Part shown: in pieces, positions 1-10,938 of the stretch | Layout of the letters: each line of letters opens with the position of its first letter | Numbering within the stretch: position 1 is the first letter of the stretch | Assembly: GCA_963691705.1 (NCBI GenBank) | Contig: OY829542.1 | Span: 52,183,002 to 52,247,001 of the forward strand | Direction: 5' to 3' | Length of the DNA stretch: 64,000 bases | Source: Viola odorata | Lineage: Eukaryota > Streptophyta > Magnoliopsida > Malpighiales > Violaceae | The notes under the pieces: model-generated | Told to the model about the DNA's origin: nothing | Seen by the model: the letters and a program-made list of their open reading frames with translations, nothing else | Databases searched by the model: none | Program-made: the position numbers and the translations under genes

Positions 1-566
1 ACCCAAGATGAGAAATAGATTTGGTTAGACTTCTCTAGCAGTGCATTCAAATTCTTCCTTTTACCTGCAATTTCCAATAGCAACATGCCAAAGCTATAAA
101 CATTTGCTTTGTAGGATACACGCCCGATGTTATTGTAGAATAGTTTTGGAGCCACATACCCAATCATCCTTTTTGCTGCTATAAGAGAAGCAATGGTGCC
201 TTTTGTTGTGGGATACAATTTTGCAAACCCAAAGTCCGAAATCTTAGGAATGAAATTCTCATCAAGAAGAATGTTGTGAGGTTTTATATTATAATACAAT
301 ATTTGCATATCACAACCTCGATGTAAGTACTCAATTCCACGAGCCACCCAAGAGAAATATTGAAAAGCTTTTCCCAGCTAAAAGACACAAGTCTTTGATT
401 AGGAAAGATGTATTTATCAAGAGACTCATTAGGCATGAAATCATAGACAACAGAAGAATGAACTTATCAAGAGACCCATTAGACATGAAATCATAGATAA
501 AAGCATGCCTTGACTGCTCGATCCAGTACTCAACTAGCTGAACCACATTTATATGATGCATTCTTC
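1..566 (-). pseudogene. LRK10L-type receptor kinase pseudogene, 3' piece
   Basis: This is the C-lobe of a membrane receptor kinase of the LRK10-like/PR5K group, read right to left and running off the left edge. Near 555-480 the frame gives MHHINVVQL and AFIYDF, typical of the region after helix C. Further on come HNILLDENF, a DFG motif, a GY.AP activation-segment end and [10 protein letters not shown], ending in RKNLNALLE at about 55-30. The gene is dead: the catalytic-loop aspartate normally before IKPHN is read as asparagine, APE has become APK, and a 50-bp tandem duplication (atcaagagac at 417 and again at 467) breaks the frame. Its N-terminal half lies at 19523-19790, beyond a hAT insertion. 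If the two halves are joined across the insertion site, a TGA falls at the junction. Family assignment is from motifs only. Confidence 0.85.
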
Positions 567-590
567 ATATGGTCCAGAGGCGGAGCCTCG
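567..590. repeat. hAT left end: 8-bp TSD plus terminal inverted repeat
   Basis: The target duplication atatggtc occupies 567-574. The terminal inverted repeat begins at 575 with cagaggcggagcctcg. It matches the reverse complement of the right end (cagtggtggagcctgg) at 13 of 16 positions. An 8-bp duplication with CAG.GG.GGAGCC ends is the signature of plant hAT elements, probably Tip100-like. Confidence 0.85.
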
Positions 591-1292
591 TTAGGACCAG
601 AGGGGGCTACAACCCCCCCAAACTTTCAAATTGCTTACTTTAGCCCTTGCCCAGTGATCGCGCGTCGAACACGTCAAATTTAAGTTGTATAAATGAATAT
701 AAAACGGGGTAGAAGTACAACTTAACACTTGTCCACAAGGAACTTGTAGATGGTGGTAAGAGGGTCGGTCCACAGAGACTTCGGGGGGTTTGTAGTTCTT
801 GGTTGACTTCCTCGTCACTGAGTTTGATTGGTAGAATCTGAAAATAAAGAAAGAAAACAAAAGAGGTAAAATAATTCAAAACAGTCTTGGGCAGAGTCTA
901 GGCCAAGACAGGGGTCAAGACAGTGAAATATCAGAAAAGAAAGAATTCCCGGTAAGGGCGATATGAGAGCTTCTGTTCTTATGCTTCGATCATTGACTCA
1001 AGGATGTTCATCTCTTCGTTCATAGCACTGCTATAGAGTGGAGGTACTCCTTTTCACTCCTGTCTTCCCTCCTCTTCAAATTACCTGGCGGGTACTCCCT
1101 CTCCTGATAATCCTAGCCAAGGGACACCTTGCTGGTTAAAGGGTTTATCCGTTTGACTGCTGTCTTGAATGGTTGCTCACCTCTTCAATGGTACAGGGGA
1201 AGACAGTACCTAGGTCAAGGTGTTTCCCCACGGAAACCCTAGGTTGTCAATCTGGTCTTGACCTAGATTACTTATTTCTTCTAGTCTGGCGC

Positions 1293-3918
1293 TGTTGCTA
1301 CCCGAATTTTGACACGATTAGGTTAATTATTGCATACCCCCATTTTTATTCATTCTATTATTTATTTCTGTAGTATTTATCGTATATTTATTTCGTATCG
1401 TATTACCCTTTTTCTTCCTCCTTCTCCGTAAATCTTGGCTCCTTCAAACGTTCAATTTGTTATCATCATTAAAAGAAAGGCATCTTCATTACCCTTTTCT
1501 AAAATCCTCCGTAAATCTTGGCTTTCTTTTTTCCTTTAAACCATTCCCTCTTCATTCCTTCAAACGTTCAAAATTTGTTTCATCATTAAAGGAAAAACAC
1601 CATCATTTTACCCCTACTAATTAACTCCATAAAATCCCTCCCCATTTTTGACAAAAGGGGATCCGATTACTTTGATCCTCCCGATCTACACCCTCGCTCC
1701 CTCTCAACTCGTCTCTCCCTCTCAAACCAGCACCAAATCAGCACCTAAACCAGCACCAAATCAGTAACAAAACAACCCCAAATCAGCACCTAAACCAGCA
1801 CACAAATCAACACCAAAACAACCCCAAATCAACCCCCAAACCAGCACCAAATCAGTAACAAAACAACCCCAAATCAGACCCGAAATCAGCCCCAAAATCC
1901 ACCCAAACATCCCCAAAAATCAGTAACAAATCAGCCCCAAATCAATCCCAAAATCAGCCCCAAATCAGACCCGAAATCAGCCCCAAATCAGTCCCAAAAT
2001 CAGCCCCAACATACACACAAAAACCACCCAAAAACAGCCCCAAAATCACCCAAAAATCTGCACACAAAAACCACCCAAAAACAGCCCCAAAATCACCCAG
2101 AAATCTGCACCCAAACTGCTCCAAAACCTCCATCAAAACAGCCCCGAAGACAGCCACGCTGCTCAGCACCACCGCCGCTTCCTCCCTCGTCACCGCACTA
2201 CAACTACACCGACACAGTAATCTCCTTTTTATTTTCTTGTCACCATGATATTTGTTTGTTTGATGGGTTAATTGTGCAGGAAAGAGGCTAAAAAAAAAAG
2301 AATAAGAATGAGATGTTGGTAGGTGCAGGTGGCGTAGAGAGGAAAGAAGAAGATGAGATGCAATTTGTATTTTTTTAGGTTAATTGTTAAGTGTTTGTTT
2401 GGGCTAAAAAAAAAAAAAAGAGAAGTGGTGCATTTGTTTTAATTTTGGTAGGAAATGGGCCGGCCCCTGTAAAGGAAGGAAAGAGGCTTGGTTTGGTTGT
2501 TTAATTTTGGGTGATGGGCTGGCCCATTAGAAGTGTTTGTAATATTTATTTATTTGCTTCTTTATTTTTATTACTCGTGCTACTAACTAATCGGTGATGC
2601 AGGTATCCGCTCGAGGAGATGTTCGTTAGTTATTCTATTTACTATATGATCGAATGCATGATTATTTAGAACTGCTAGAATTTAAATTAACTTATTTCGC
2701 ATGAGAATTAATTTATATCAACGACTCCCTTTAGTAATTTCACTCAAATCGACCCTTGCTTGAACGAATTAGGATTAGTAATTACTCAACTTTAATTTTT
2801 ATTAAATGTATGAAATAAAATAGGATTAGTAATAAACATCACCCTTTAATTTAATTGCATGATTATTAATTACTAAAATCCTTAAATCTTCAATAAATCC
2901 CCACAAATCAAAACGAATAAAATCAATCTAAGAAAGCTAAACAAAGTAGTAAATAAACATAGGATTCAAATCCTTCTCCAATAACTTAGGTTCACTCGAA
3001 AATTATAGAATAGTAAATCACCAAAGAGAATAATCATTTGGAAGTGAAAAGATAGTAAATGGGCCTTAAGCCCAATTCGTAGAAAATACCTCCATATTAA
3101 TCCCTCTTAAAAATTCCTTAAAATGAGATTTTAAATCTTTAATGTTGTGTGATCATTTAGATTTAGAAATCCCTTATTATTTATTTTGCGCTCACGAATG
3201 TATTTTAATTTATGCTATCTTGATGAATGTGTTATGTGCGCGGCTTCGACCCCACTTCCCAGGTTTTTCTCTTTTCAACGTGTTTTCGCATTCACTCAAA
3301 AATGGTACTTTGCTAGTCTATGCATGCTTAGAATCACATAGTAAATAGGATTAATCACGCGCATCGGCCCGATGATGATAGTGATCCATCGTTGTTCACT
3401 AGGATCGTCGCTTTGGTAAAGACTAATAAAACGGTAGTAATCCCACCAATTTTGCATGTAATCGGACTAATCTTGAACTCGGCTAAATATAACCGGAATA
3501 GGTATACAACCAACCTTCTTTATCTTTTAGAAAATAAAAAAAAATGTTATTTTCTGTTAAACAACTCGACAATAATTAGGATAAAATCAATCCAATCAAC
3601 TAAAAACTAATGCGACGATTCTCCCCTGAGGGCCAAACTAATTGTTTTCAATGTGATTTTTAAACACCTCTTTTTTAGAACCGGTAACCTTTTTTAGGAT
3701 GAGACTCGGGTGCCTAACACCTTCCCGAGTTCATAATACGACCCCGAACCATCGTTCTCGGGTTTAGACCCTTTTTATTTGTGCCTTAGTTTTTGTTTTA
3801 TTTTCTTTCCTTTTTTTCAGACTTTTAGGTTTCCCTAAACCTTAGAAAAATAGGGTGGCGACTTCATTGTTATGTGTAATTTCATTGCGTCCCGAATTTC
3901 GCTCGCGACGACGCGACA
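1293..3918 (+). repeat. Element A 5' LTR (2626 bp)
   Basis: It is nearly identical to 15458-18084. It has TG...CA ends, a C/A-rich low-complexity stretch at about 1725-2200 built from repeats such as 'ccccaaatcag', and poly-A runs near 2290 and 2406. Short frames inside it (1954-2193, 3142-3348, 3392-3610) recur in the other LTR, lack any recognisable domain and are not called as genes. No clear TATA box was found. Confidence 0.95.
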
Positions 3919-3920
3919 GT

Positions 3921-3939
3921 TTGGCGACTTCACTGGGGA
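3921..3939 (+). promoter_or_regulatory. Element A primer binding site
   Basis: TTGGCGACTTCACTGGGGA lies two bases after the 5' LTR end, where a tRNA 3' end primes minus-strand DNA synthesis. The TGG start fits pairing with a tRNA CCA tail. The tRNA identity was not determined. Confidence 0.75.
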
Positions 3940-4524
3940 CTTTAGGGTCGAAGCCGGAATTATTTGCTCGAGGTGTTTATTGTTGTTTATCTGTTTACCT
4001 GCTTTGATATCAATTGTTGTCTTCTCACTCGCATCACGCATAATGCCCTGCCGCCGGGCCCTTCCCAAATAGGATTAGGTTGGTATTAGTGAAGCCCTGA
4101 TGGACTTAGGTCCCAGTAAGCTTTCATGAACCCTAAACTCGGACTAGAACCCCTAAATGGGTGAGCGCCCTGATGGACTTAGGTCCCAGTAAGCAATCAC
4201 GTATCCATTTACTGAGGGACCACTTCTATGGTATCGTCCGGGAGCCCTTCAGCCAGTTAGAAGTAGTTGAAATCACCCCAGCATATGCATCATGATCGCA
4301 TGTATATGTTCCAATTTGCCTCATTATTGCCATAATATATTGTATATGCTCTAATTTGCTGCACTATTGCCATGATATATCGCACGTATATTTTCCAATA
4401 TTTACTTACTTATTCTTGTCCTTGTTATTTTTAACTATCCTTTCTCCGTATGTTTTATATATTCAAATTACTGATACATGAATTTTATTTTACTGATATA
4501 GGACCCATCCCATTTATTCACTCA
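3940..4524 (+). other. Element A untranslated leader
   Basis: No coding signal is seen. A 27-bp direct repeat (ccctgatggacttaggtccc...) occurs at about 4095 and again at about 4169. Diverged repeats with 'ttccaatttgc..cattattgcca' follow at 4305-4400. The stretch just before 4501 (ttttactgatatag) looks like a 3' splice site, which would bring the ATG at 4525 close to the cap after splicing. Confidence 0.55.
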
Positions 4525-6276
4525 ATGGCGACACCCACGATGCTTTCACTTGATACTTTTGGGAAGTTGAGTTACAATGATCAGTCTACGCGAGGGGATA
4601 TGCTGAAATCAGATTTTGTTCCTGATGTTATGATCAAGACTGGTGTGGAGATGATAGAGTTTGATATTACAGAAATCAAGAAATTGAGGAATGAGTTGTC
4701 CACAGAGGAGAAAGTGCAATTCCAGAATAATTATGGGAAACTCTCAATGCTAATAGATGTGAAAGTCGACTTGAGTTGCATCCGAGCAGCTCTGAAGTTC
4801 TGGGACCCTTATTACCGTTGCTTCTCTTTTGACAAAGGGATAGACTTGACTCCCACTCTAGAGGAATACGGTGCGTTGTTATGCCTCAGTTCCCCAATAT
4901 CATGCGTTTATCAGAATATCCTCGTCGAGTCTGCTAGTGTCAAGTTAAGGATGGACATGCTGGTAGGAATCCCAGCTCGTTTGAAAAGTGGAAATTACAT
5001 ATGGTGCTGGTCAGATATTGTAAAGCAATTTCGTTTGTCTCAAGGAGAGGAGCGTTTAAAGATTCTAGCCTTTGTCATAATGGGTTTAGTCTTGCTTCCT
5101 AAAATGAAAGACTGCGTTGATTTTGAGGCAGCCAATGTGTTTTATGAAATGGAGAGGAACAGAATCAACCCTACAACAGCTATTCTAGCAGAGACATTCC
5201 GCTCTTTGGACTTTTGCAGACGAACCAAAAGAGGGAAGCTTACTTGTTGCACCCAACTCTTAACTATATGGTTGATTAGCCATTTTAAACAAAGACCAGA
5301 TCAATCTTTGTTTTTTCCGAGCTACATAGGCATGAATCCTTTAGAGAAGGTAATTAAGGGGGTATGTGAAGAAATAGCTGTTGATAAATGGAAAATGGAA
5401 AACAAAGAGGCCTGGGTTGACAGATTCCTGAATCTTTCTGAAAAAGATATCGACAGACACGCCAAATGGTTGCCAGCTGCTAATCCTATTGTGAGTTGTG
5501 GGGACCTATTATGGGTCCCGTTAATCGGAGCGAGAGGATGTGTGCCCTATTGCCCAGCTCTTGTCCTTAGCCAATTTTGCATTATGCAAATTATTCCCGC
5601 CACTTTCGGTATGCCAAGCTCGAGTCTACCGCACTCAGAAGAGACTAACACTCTACGTCAGTATGTGAATGAATGGCGTACTCCATTTTGCCTTGAGGGA
5701 CATACTATTCCTACTCAGCCAACGAAGGAATACTCAGAATGGCGGAGGAACAGGATTAATGGAAATGTTTTGCCCCTTCCAGAAAACAGGAAGCCTATGG
5801 AGGAAGAAGGTGAATGCCATGCCAATGCGGAGGTTAGTTATGTGGCTTATGCCCAGTTGATGGAGCAATTGCTAGTAGTGAAAGAAGAACGAGATCTGGT
5901 GATGAAAGAGAGGGATAATCTGTTGATTGACAAGATGGATTTGGAGCTTAAGATACGTGGATTGGAGAGGCGTGATAGTGAGAACGTACGAATGAACCTT
6001 AGAAACCAAAGGATAGCCAATGAAAATTTTAGAAGGAGATTGAAAGGAGAAGTCAACAAAAGGGAGATTTCAAGCGCTTTGGTCCGAGAGAAAGATACAA
6101 TGATTGAGGTTTTGACTGATCGCATCAAAGAAACAACCAGCATGGATGGAGAGAATCAAGTCTTGCAAGCCCAAGTGGCAGTTTTAGAAGCCGAATTAAA
6201 GGTGCAGAAGAAGAAGGTTGCCTTGATGGAGCAGATAGGAGAAAATTCCACCCGCAGTCAAGCCTCAAGATGTTGA
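4525..6276 (+). CDS. DUF7745-like protein with C-terminal coiled coil, upstream of gag
   Basis: The open frame begins at 4450, but the first methionine after the likely splice acceptor is at 4525, giving 583 aa. The N-terminal two thirds are globular and contain the blocks NNYGKLSMLIDVKVDL, ALKFWDPYYRCFSF and LTPTLEEYGALL, plus several conserved-looking tryptophans. I recognise these as the plant DUF7745 type, often annotated next to gypsy elements. From about residue 455 the protein is a long charged coiled coil (EERDLVMKERDNLL and following heptads), ending in QASRC. It is intact. Its role is unknown; oligomerisation or an accessory role beside Gag is only a guess. It is not in frame with gag, so it would need its own transcript, splicing or re-initiation. 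Confidence 0.75.
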   Translation: MATPTMLSLDTFGKLSYNDQSTRGDMLKSDFVPDVMIKTGVEMIEFDITEIKKLRNELSTEEKVQFQNNYGKLSMLIDVKVDLSCIRAALKFWDPYYRCFSFDKGIDLTPTLEEYGALLCLSSPISCVYQNILVESASVKLRMDMLVGIPARLKSGNYIWCWSDIVKQFRLSQGEERLKILAFVIMGLVLLPKMKDCVDFEAANVFYEMERNRINPTTAILAETFRSLDFCRRTKRGKLTCCTQLLTIWLISHFKQRPDQSLFFPSYIGMNPLEKVIKGVCEEIAVDKWKMENKEAWVDRFLNLSEKDIDRHAKWLPAANPIVSCGDLLWVPLIGARGCVPYCPALVLSQFCIMQIIPATFGMPSSSLPHSEETNTLRQYVNEWRTPFCLEGHTIPTQPTKEYSEWRRNRINGNVLPLPENRKPMEEEGECHANAEVSYVAYAQLMEQLLVVKEERDLVMKERDNLLIDKMDLELKIRGLERRDSENVRMNLRNQRIANENFRRRLKGEVNKREISSALVREKDTMIEVLTDRIKETTSMDGENQVLQAQVAVLEAELKVQKKKVALMEQIGENSTRSQASRC

Positions 6277-7011
6277 TTTATTTTAATGGTTGTATTATTT
6301 TAATGAGAGCAAGTACTTGGTGGTGTCTTACTTTGGATGTACCTTTTTCAAATAATTGGTCACAATCGTATGGTTACCATTTGCAACTGCTTGACCTTTC
6401 CTTCATTTTTGTTGCTTGCTTCGAGGCCTCTCTTTTATTTCCCTTTGCATTTTCGGGAAGGAATAAAAGGTTCCCTTTGTGATTTCAAGGATGAATTGAA
6501 GCCCTTCTCTTGCAAAATGGATTGGACAACTGGAGACATATAGAGAAGATTATTTATGATCCAAGATTGAATTTGGATTTTGGAAAAGAAACGTAAGGGG
6601 CGGGGACCCTAGCTTTGTTAAAGGCTAGGAAAGGCTGTCACTTACGGGACCCTCCATCTTCCATCTTGATCAAGGAACCGTCAATATATGCTATCGGAAA
6701 TGAATAGAAGCTTCCCTTTGGATTTCGGGAATGGATAGAAGCTTCCCTAGTAACCTTCGTCAGTGTGATGATTTGAAGATTACCTCATGTTCCTTTCCCT
6801 CCGAATCTCAAAAGTATCAAGTGAAAGATCGAAGAGGAGCCAGAGATTTGAATAAACGGAGTGGAGTCCTCAAGGTAGCATTTCTGTCTGTTATTATTAT
6901 TATTCCTAAGAATTTACACCTACCTTTTCTCTTTGTTTTCAGAAAAAGATAGCTCCCAAGAAAAGAACTATTCCTCAAAAGCTCCACGCTACCAGACTTC
7001 AAACACGGAAA
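6277..7011 (+). other. Element A spacer between ORF1 and gag, with a probable intron
   Basis: No conserved frame is seen. A repeated phrase (gaagcttccct) occurs near 6710 and 6740. A good intron candidate runs from gtagca at 6875 to ttgttttcag ending at 6942. The reading frame after the acceptor is open into the gag ATG at 7012, so spliced gag could carry a basic N-terminal extension. Confidence 0.45.
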
Positions 7012-10000
7012 ATGGCGGAACAAGTGGTGACGGATAAGGCATTCGAAACAAGGATAGCAGAATTGGAGGAGCAACTTCGCACTACCAGGGAACGGGCACT
7101 CCAAGCTGAAAAAGAGCGGGATGACATGATGCATGCTAAGACCCGGAAAGATCCTGAAGGGCCAACTCTTGACTATCCTCTTGGTTTTTACCCCTCTTCC
7201 AGTCATGCGACGGGACCTATCTCTTCATCTGTTGCTGCGGGTTCGTCCATTTCTCAGCCATTTTCCAGTCAAGGGGTCCAGCCAACCCTAGACTATCCTC
7301 TTGGTTTTTATCCCTCTTCCAGTCATGCGACGGGACCTATCTCTTCATCTATTGCTACGGGTTCGTCCATTTCTCAACCATTTTCCAGTCAAGGGGTCCA
7401 GTGGAAATGGCAAAGTCCTTTCCTTGGTTTCAACTCATTCACTACGCCGGCCGTCACAAGTACTGTTATTAGTACATTTGGACAAGACATTCCGCCTCTT
7501 AATCCTTCTCTTGCTGATCTCACTCTCGGTTCTGGCAAAAAACAGGATCACTCAGAACTCCAGTATGTCCAACCGACTCAAAGCTACCCTACTCAGCTTG
7601 TAGGTCCTGAACTTTCAAGAGTTCTATTCCCTAGTGGGAATCAGACCCAACCGCAGGGTTCTTTTGAGCATCCGCAAACTATTGGTTTTGGCCCCGTTAA
7701 AGCGGAAGAGTCCAGTCGTGATAGGTTGAGCCTGCTAGAGGAAAGACTAAGGGCGGTGGAAGGAGCAGACCCCTTTGATCCTATGGGTCCCGCTGATATG
7801 TGCATGGTACCAGGGATCACGATGCCCCTGAACTTCAAAATTCCAGAATTTGAGAAGTATACTGGAATTGAATGCCCCAAGACTCATCTCAGAATTTACT
7901 GCAACAAAATGTCCGAAGTGATACATAATGAGCCTCTATTGATTCACCTATTTAGAGAAAGTTTGGCCAGGCATGCTTTGACTTGGTACATGGGTTTGGA
8001 TAGAATCAAGATTCGGACTTGGAGAGATTTATCTGATGCTTTCCTAAAGCAATACAAGTTTAATACAGAAGTGGCGCCTGACCGTTCTGATTTGCAGAAC
8101 ATGGAGAAGAAGGATAATGAAATGGTGAAGGCTTATGCTCAAAGATGGAGAGAGCTGGCTGCAAGGATTTATCCCCCTTTGAATGACAAGGAGCTTGTGT
8201 CCATTTTTGTGAATACTTTCAAGTCCCCCTATTACACGTATCTGATTTCCAACCCATCTAGTAGCTTTTCCGACATGGTCTTAGTTGCTGAAAGAGTTGA
8301 ACAAGGAATTAAGTCAGGAAGGATCATTGTTCCCACGCCAGAGGTAACACCTAAGAAAACGCCCATCCCGAAGAAAGATGTCAGCTTTGTTTCCCCCCAG
8401 CCAACTCATCAAAAACCTTTTCCGCCACCTCCACCTTATTCCTCGCCACTACCATACCCTTTCCCATCACCACCACCACCACCATCACTATATCAACCTA
8501 CCTTCTTCCCATCGATGCCTGTTGCCAACGTGGTTCCTCAATACCCAGCATCATTTCCACCTTTCCCATCACCTCCACCACAAATGCCACAACAACCTAC
8601 GCAACCAAGACCATATAACCCACTAAAAAACCCAAACAACCAAAATAATCGCTGGAACCATGAACCGTTACCTCCTCTTCCTGTTCCTTTGGGGGAAATC
8701 TACAAACATCTTCTAGCAGCAGGGCAGATTGCACCTACTCCAATCCAACCTCTCCAACCTCCTTACCCAAAATGGTACGACCCAAATGCTAGATGCACAT
8801 ACCATGCTGGAGCCCCAGGACACACTCTAGAGAATTGTACTGCTTTTAAGGGAAAGGTTCATCATCTGATCAAGTGTGGATGGATCTCTTTCGAAGGGTT
8901 AGCCAAAGGACCTAATACGACCACCAACCCTCTTCCAAACCATGCCCTAGGTGGTGGAAGAGTGAATGTTGTTTCTGTGGAAGAATCTGTTAACCATTCC
9001 CCTTCAATATTGGGATTACCCCGAAAAGAGCTTTTTCATGCACTAGTCCAAAGAGGATATCTTCAACGCTTCGAAAATAGCAGTTGCTTGTTTTGCCCGG
9101 AGGCAAGAAAACATGGAATCCAAGACTGTGCAGTGTTCTTGCAGAAAGTGGAACAGTTGATGGATTTTGGGATTATTCAGATTGAGAAGAAGACCTATGT
9201 GGCGGAAGAGGTTGGTGTCATTGGGGATGATTTTTCTTCCCCTTATTCCCTTGAGTATATATCCCAAACTGGCACCTCCACCATGGCTCCTCCCAAGCTA
9301 GTCTTCAAGTTTTCCCAGAACATTCCTACTAAGGATTTGCACGCCGTCCCTTTCAATTATGGGTACGAAGTTGTCACTACCCCTCCTTTTGTTGCGCCAA
9401 CAGGGCCAGTAATGGGTGAAACTTCTAATATTGGGGGCATGACTCGGAGCGGGAGGTGTTATGTCTCTGAAGAAGTTGAGCAACAAAGGCAAGCCAGAGG
9501 AAAAGGTTTGATGTTACCTGAGAAGATAACTGAAAAAGTACAAGAATCAAATAAACCCGTGTCTGAGGATGACGCAACTGAATTTCTGAAGATCATGAAG
9601 CAAAGCGAATTCAGTATCCTTGAGCAGCTGAAGAAAACCCCAGCTCGTATTTCTATCATGGAGTTAATCCTTACTTCAGAACCACATCGCCGAGCCCTCT
9701 TAAAAGTGTTGAATGAAGCCTTTGTAACTAAGGATATTACTGTGGAAGGAGTGGGGAACCTAATTGGAAGAATTCAGGCTGTGAGTAGCATTACCTTTTC
9801 CGAAGAAGAGATGGACCCGGCCGGGACCGGTCATAACAAAGCTCTCTATATCACGGTAGAATGCAAGGGCCATGTCGTAGCAAAGGCCTTGATTGACAAT
9901 GGGTCTGCACTGAATGTCTTACCTAAACATGTCCTTGAACAGCTGCCAGTTGATATATCTCATATGAAGCCGAGTGGGATGATGGCTAGAGCTTTTGATG

Positions 10001-10784
10001 GTACTATCCGAGAAATCATTGGAAACATTGACTTAGATGTGGTTATTGGCCCCCATACCTTCACTTTAACCTTCCAGGTAATGGAAATCCGACCTGCTTA
10101 TAGTATGCTTCTGGGACGACCATGGATCCACTCAGCAGGAGCTGTTCCTTCTTCCTTACACCAATGCATCAAGTATGTGATGGATGGTGTCCTCATCACG
10201 GTAAAGGCAGAGGAAGCTTTGATTTTGGCTAAGCATTCTTCCGTGCCCTACATCGAGACTACTGAAACTTTGGAGAGTTCATTCCAAGCTTTTGAGATCG
10301 TGAATGCCGATTGGATAAAAGAAGGATCCCCCATTCCTGAGCCTAAGATCTCTAAAGCTGCCATAATGACTGCCAAGGTGATGCTGAAAGATGGTTTCCA
10401 GTTTGAAAAGGGGCTCGGGGTCAAGTTACAAGGATCGAAGAGTTTGGCGTCCGCCAAGAGCTTTGGAGATCGTTTCGGTTTGGGGTACAAGCCCAGCAAG
10501 GCCGATTTTGATAGGGTCTCTAAAGAGAAGAAGGAAAGACGTCTCGCTAAGTTGTTTGGGCGTGTTGTGCCAAACATGAAGATGGTTATCCCTCACATTA
10601 GGGTAACATTCCCTTTTGCAGCTGAAGTCATCAACCCTGGTTCTGTCGTGATCAAAACAGCTTCGAACTTCCACATTTGTACTCTTGGAGAAGAAGAACC
10701 GTCTCACAGTTCATTCATTTCCGTGAAGAAGTCTGGGGAGCTAGTGTGCAACTGGACCGCTACCGTGCTTCCCGATGTCTCTAT
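7012..10784 (+). CDS. gag: Element A gag-protease polyprotein with G-patch, first exon of gag-pol
   Basis: The frame runs from 7012 to the splice donor at 10784 (about 1257 aa; unspliced it stops at 10788). Order: a short coiled coil (residues about 12-45), two 40-aa repeats (51-130), a Ty3-type Gag core around residues 320-410 (HALTWYMGL, YKFNTEVAPDRSDLQNM), a proline-rich linker (about 455-560), and a zinc-knuckle-like C/H block CTYHAGAPGHTLENC at about 594. The aspartic protease motif LIDNGSALNVLP lies near residue 960. A G-patch-like segment (GFQFEKGLGVKLQG ... FGLGYKPS) spans about 1127-1158. Gag should form the particle and the protease should mature it. G-patch segments beside protease are known in some retroviruses and plant gypsy elements. 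The frame is intact. Confidence 0.9.
7162..7401 (+). repeat. Two tandem 120-bp units in gag
   Basis: The units 7162-7281 and 7282-7401 each encode 40 aa starting PTLDYPLGFYPSSSHATGPI, differing at a few bases (VAAG versus IATG). The near identity shows a recent in-frame duplication in the poorly conserved N-terminal part of Gag. Confidence 0.9.
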
Positions 10785-10938
10785 GTAATTTCTTTTTTCA
10801 AGACATGCATCCATGGTTTTTAAATTTCCCTAAACGGAGAAAACTCTTTTGTAGAGCTTATGCTCCCTTTTATCGTATTAATATAATTACGCGGTTTCCT
10901 TTCCAAATATCTTTTGTCTTTTGTATTTTTATTTTCAG
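10785..10938 (+). other. Probable intron joining gag-protease to pol
   Basis: The donor gtaatt at 10785 and the acceptor tttattttcag ending at 10938 bracket a T-rich 154-bp stretch. Removing it fuses codon 1258 of gag-protease (at|g) directly to the pol frame with no shift, whereas unspliced RNA stops at 10788. Splicing would therefore control the Gag:Pol ratio. Spliced introns between protease and RT are known in Ogre-type elements. The exact sites are by inspection. Confidence 0.7.

Noticed and set aside
1279..1292. Short inverted match between the flanks of A (tctagtct / agactagt)
   Set aside because: It spans the insertion site of A in E and belongs to the E sequence; A itself has ordinary LTR ends.
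1954..2193. 79-aa frame present twice (also 16119-16358)
   Set aside because: It lies in both LTRs of A within a C/A-rich repeat; the duplication is that of the LTR, not of a gene.
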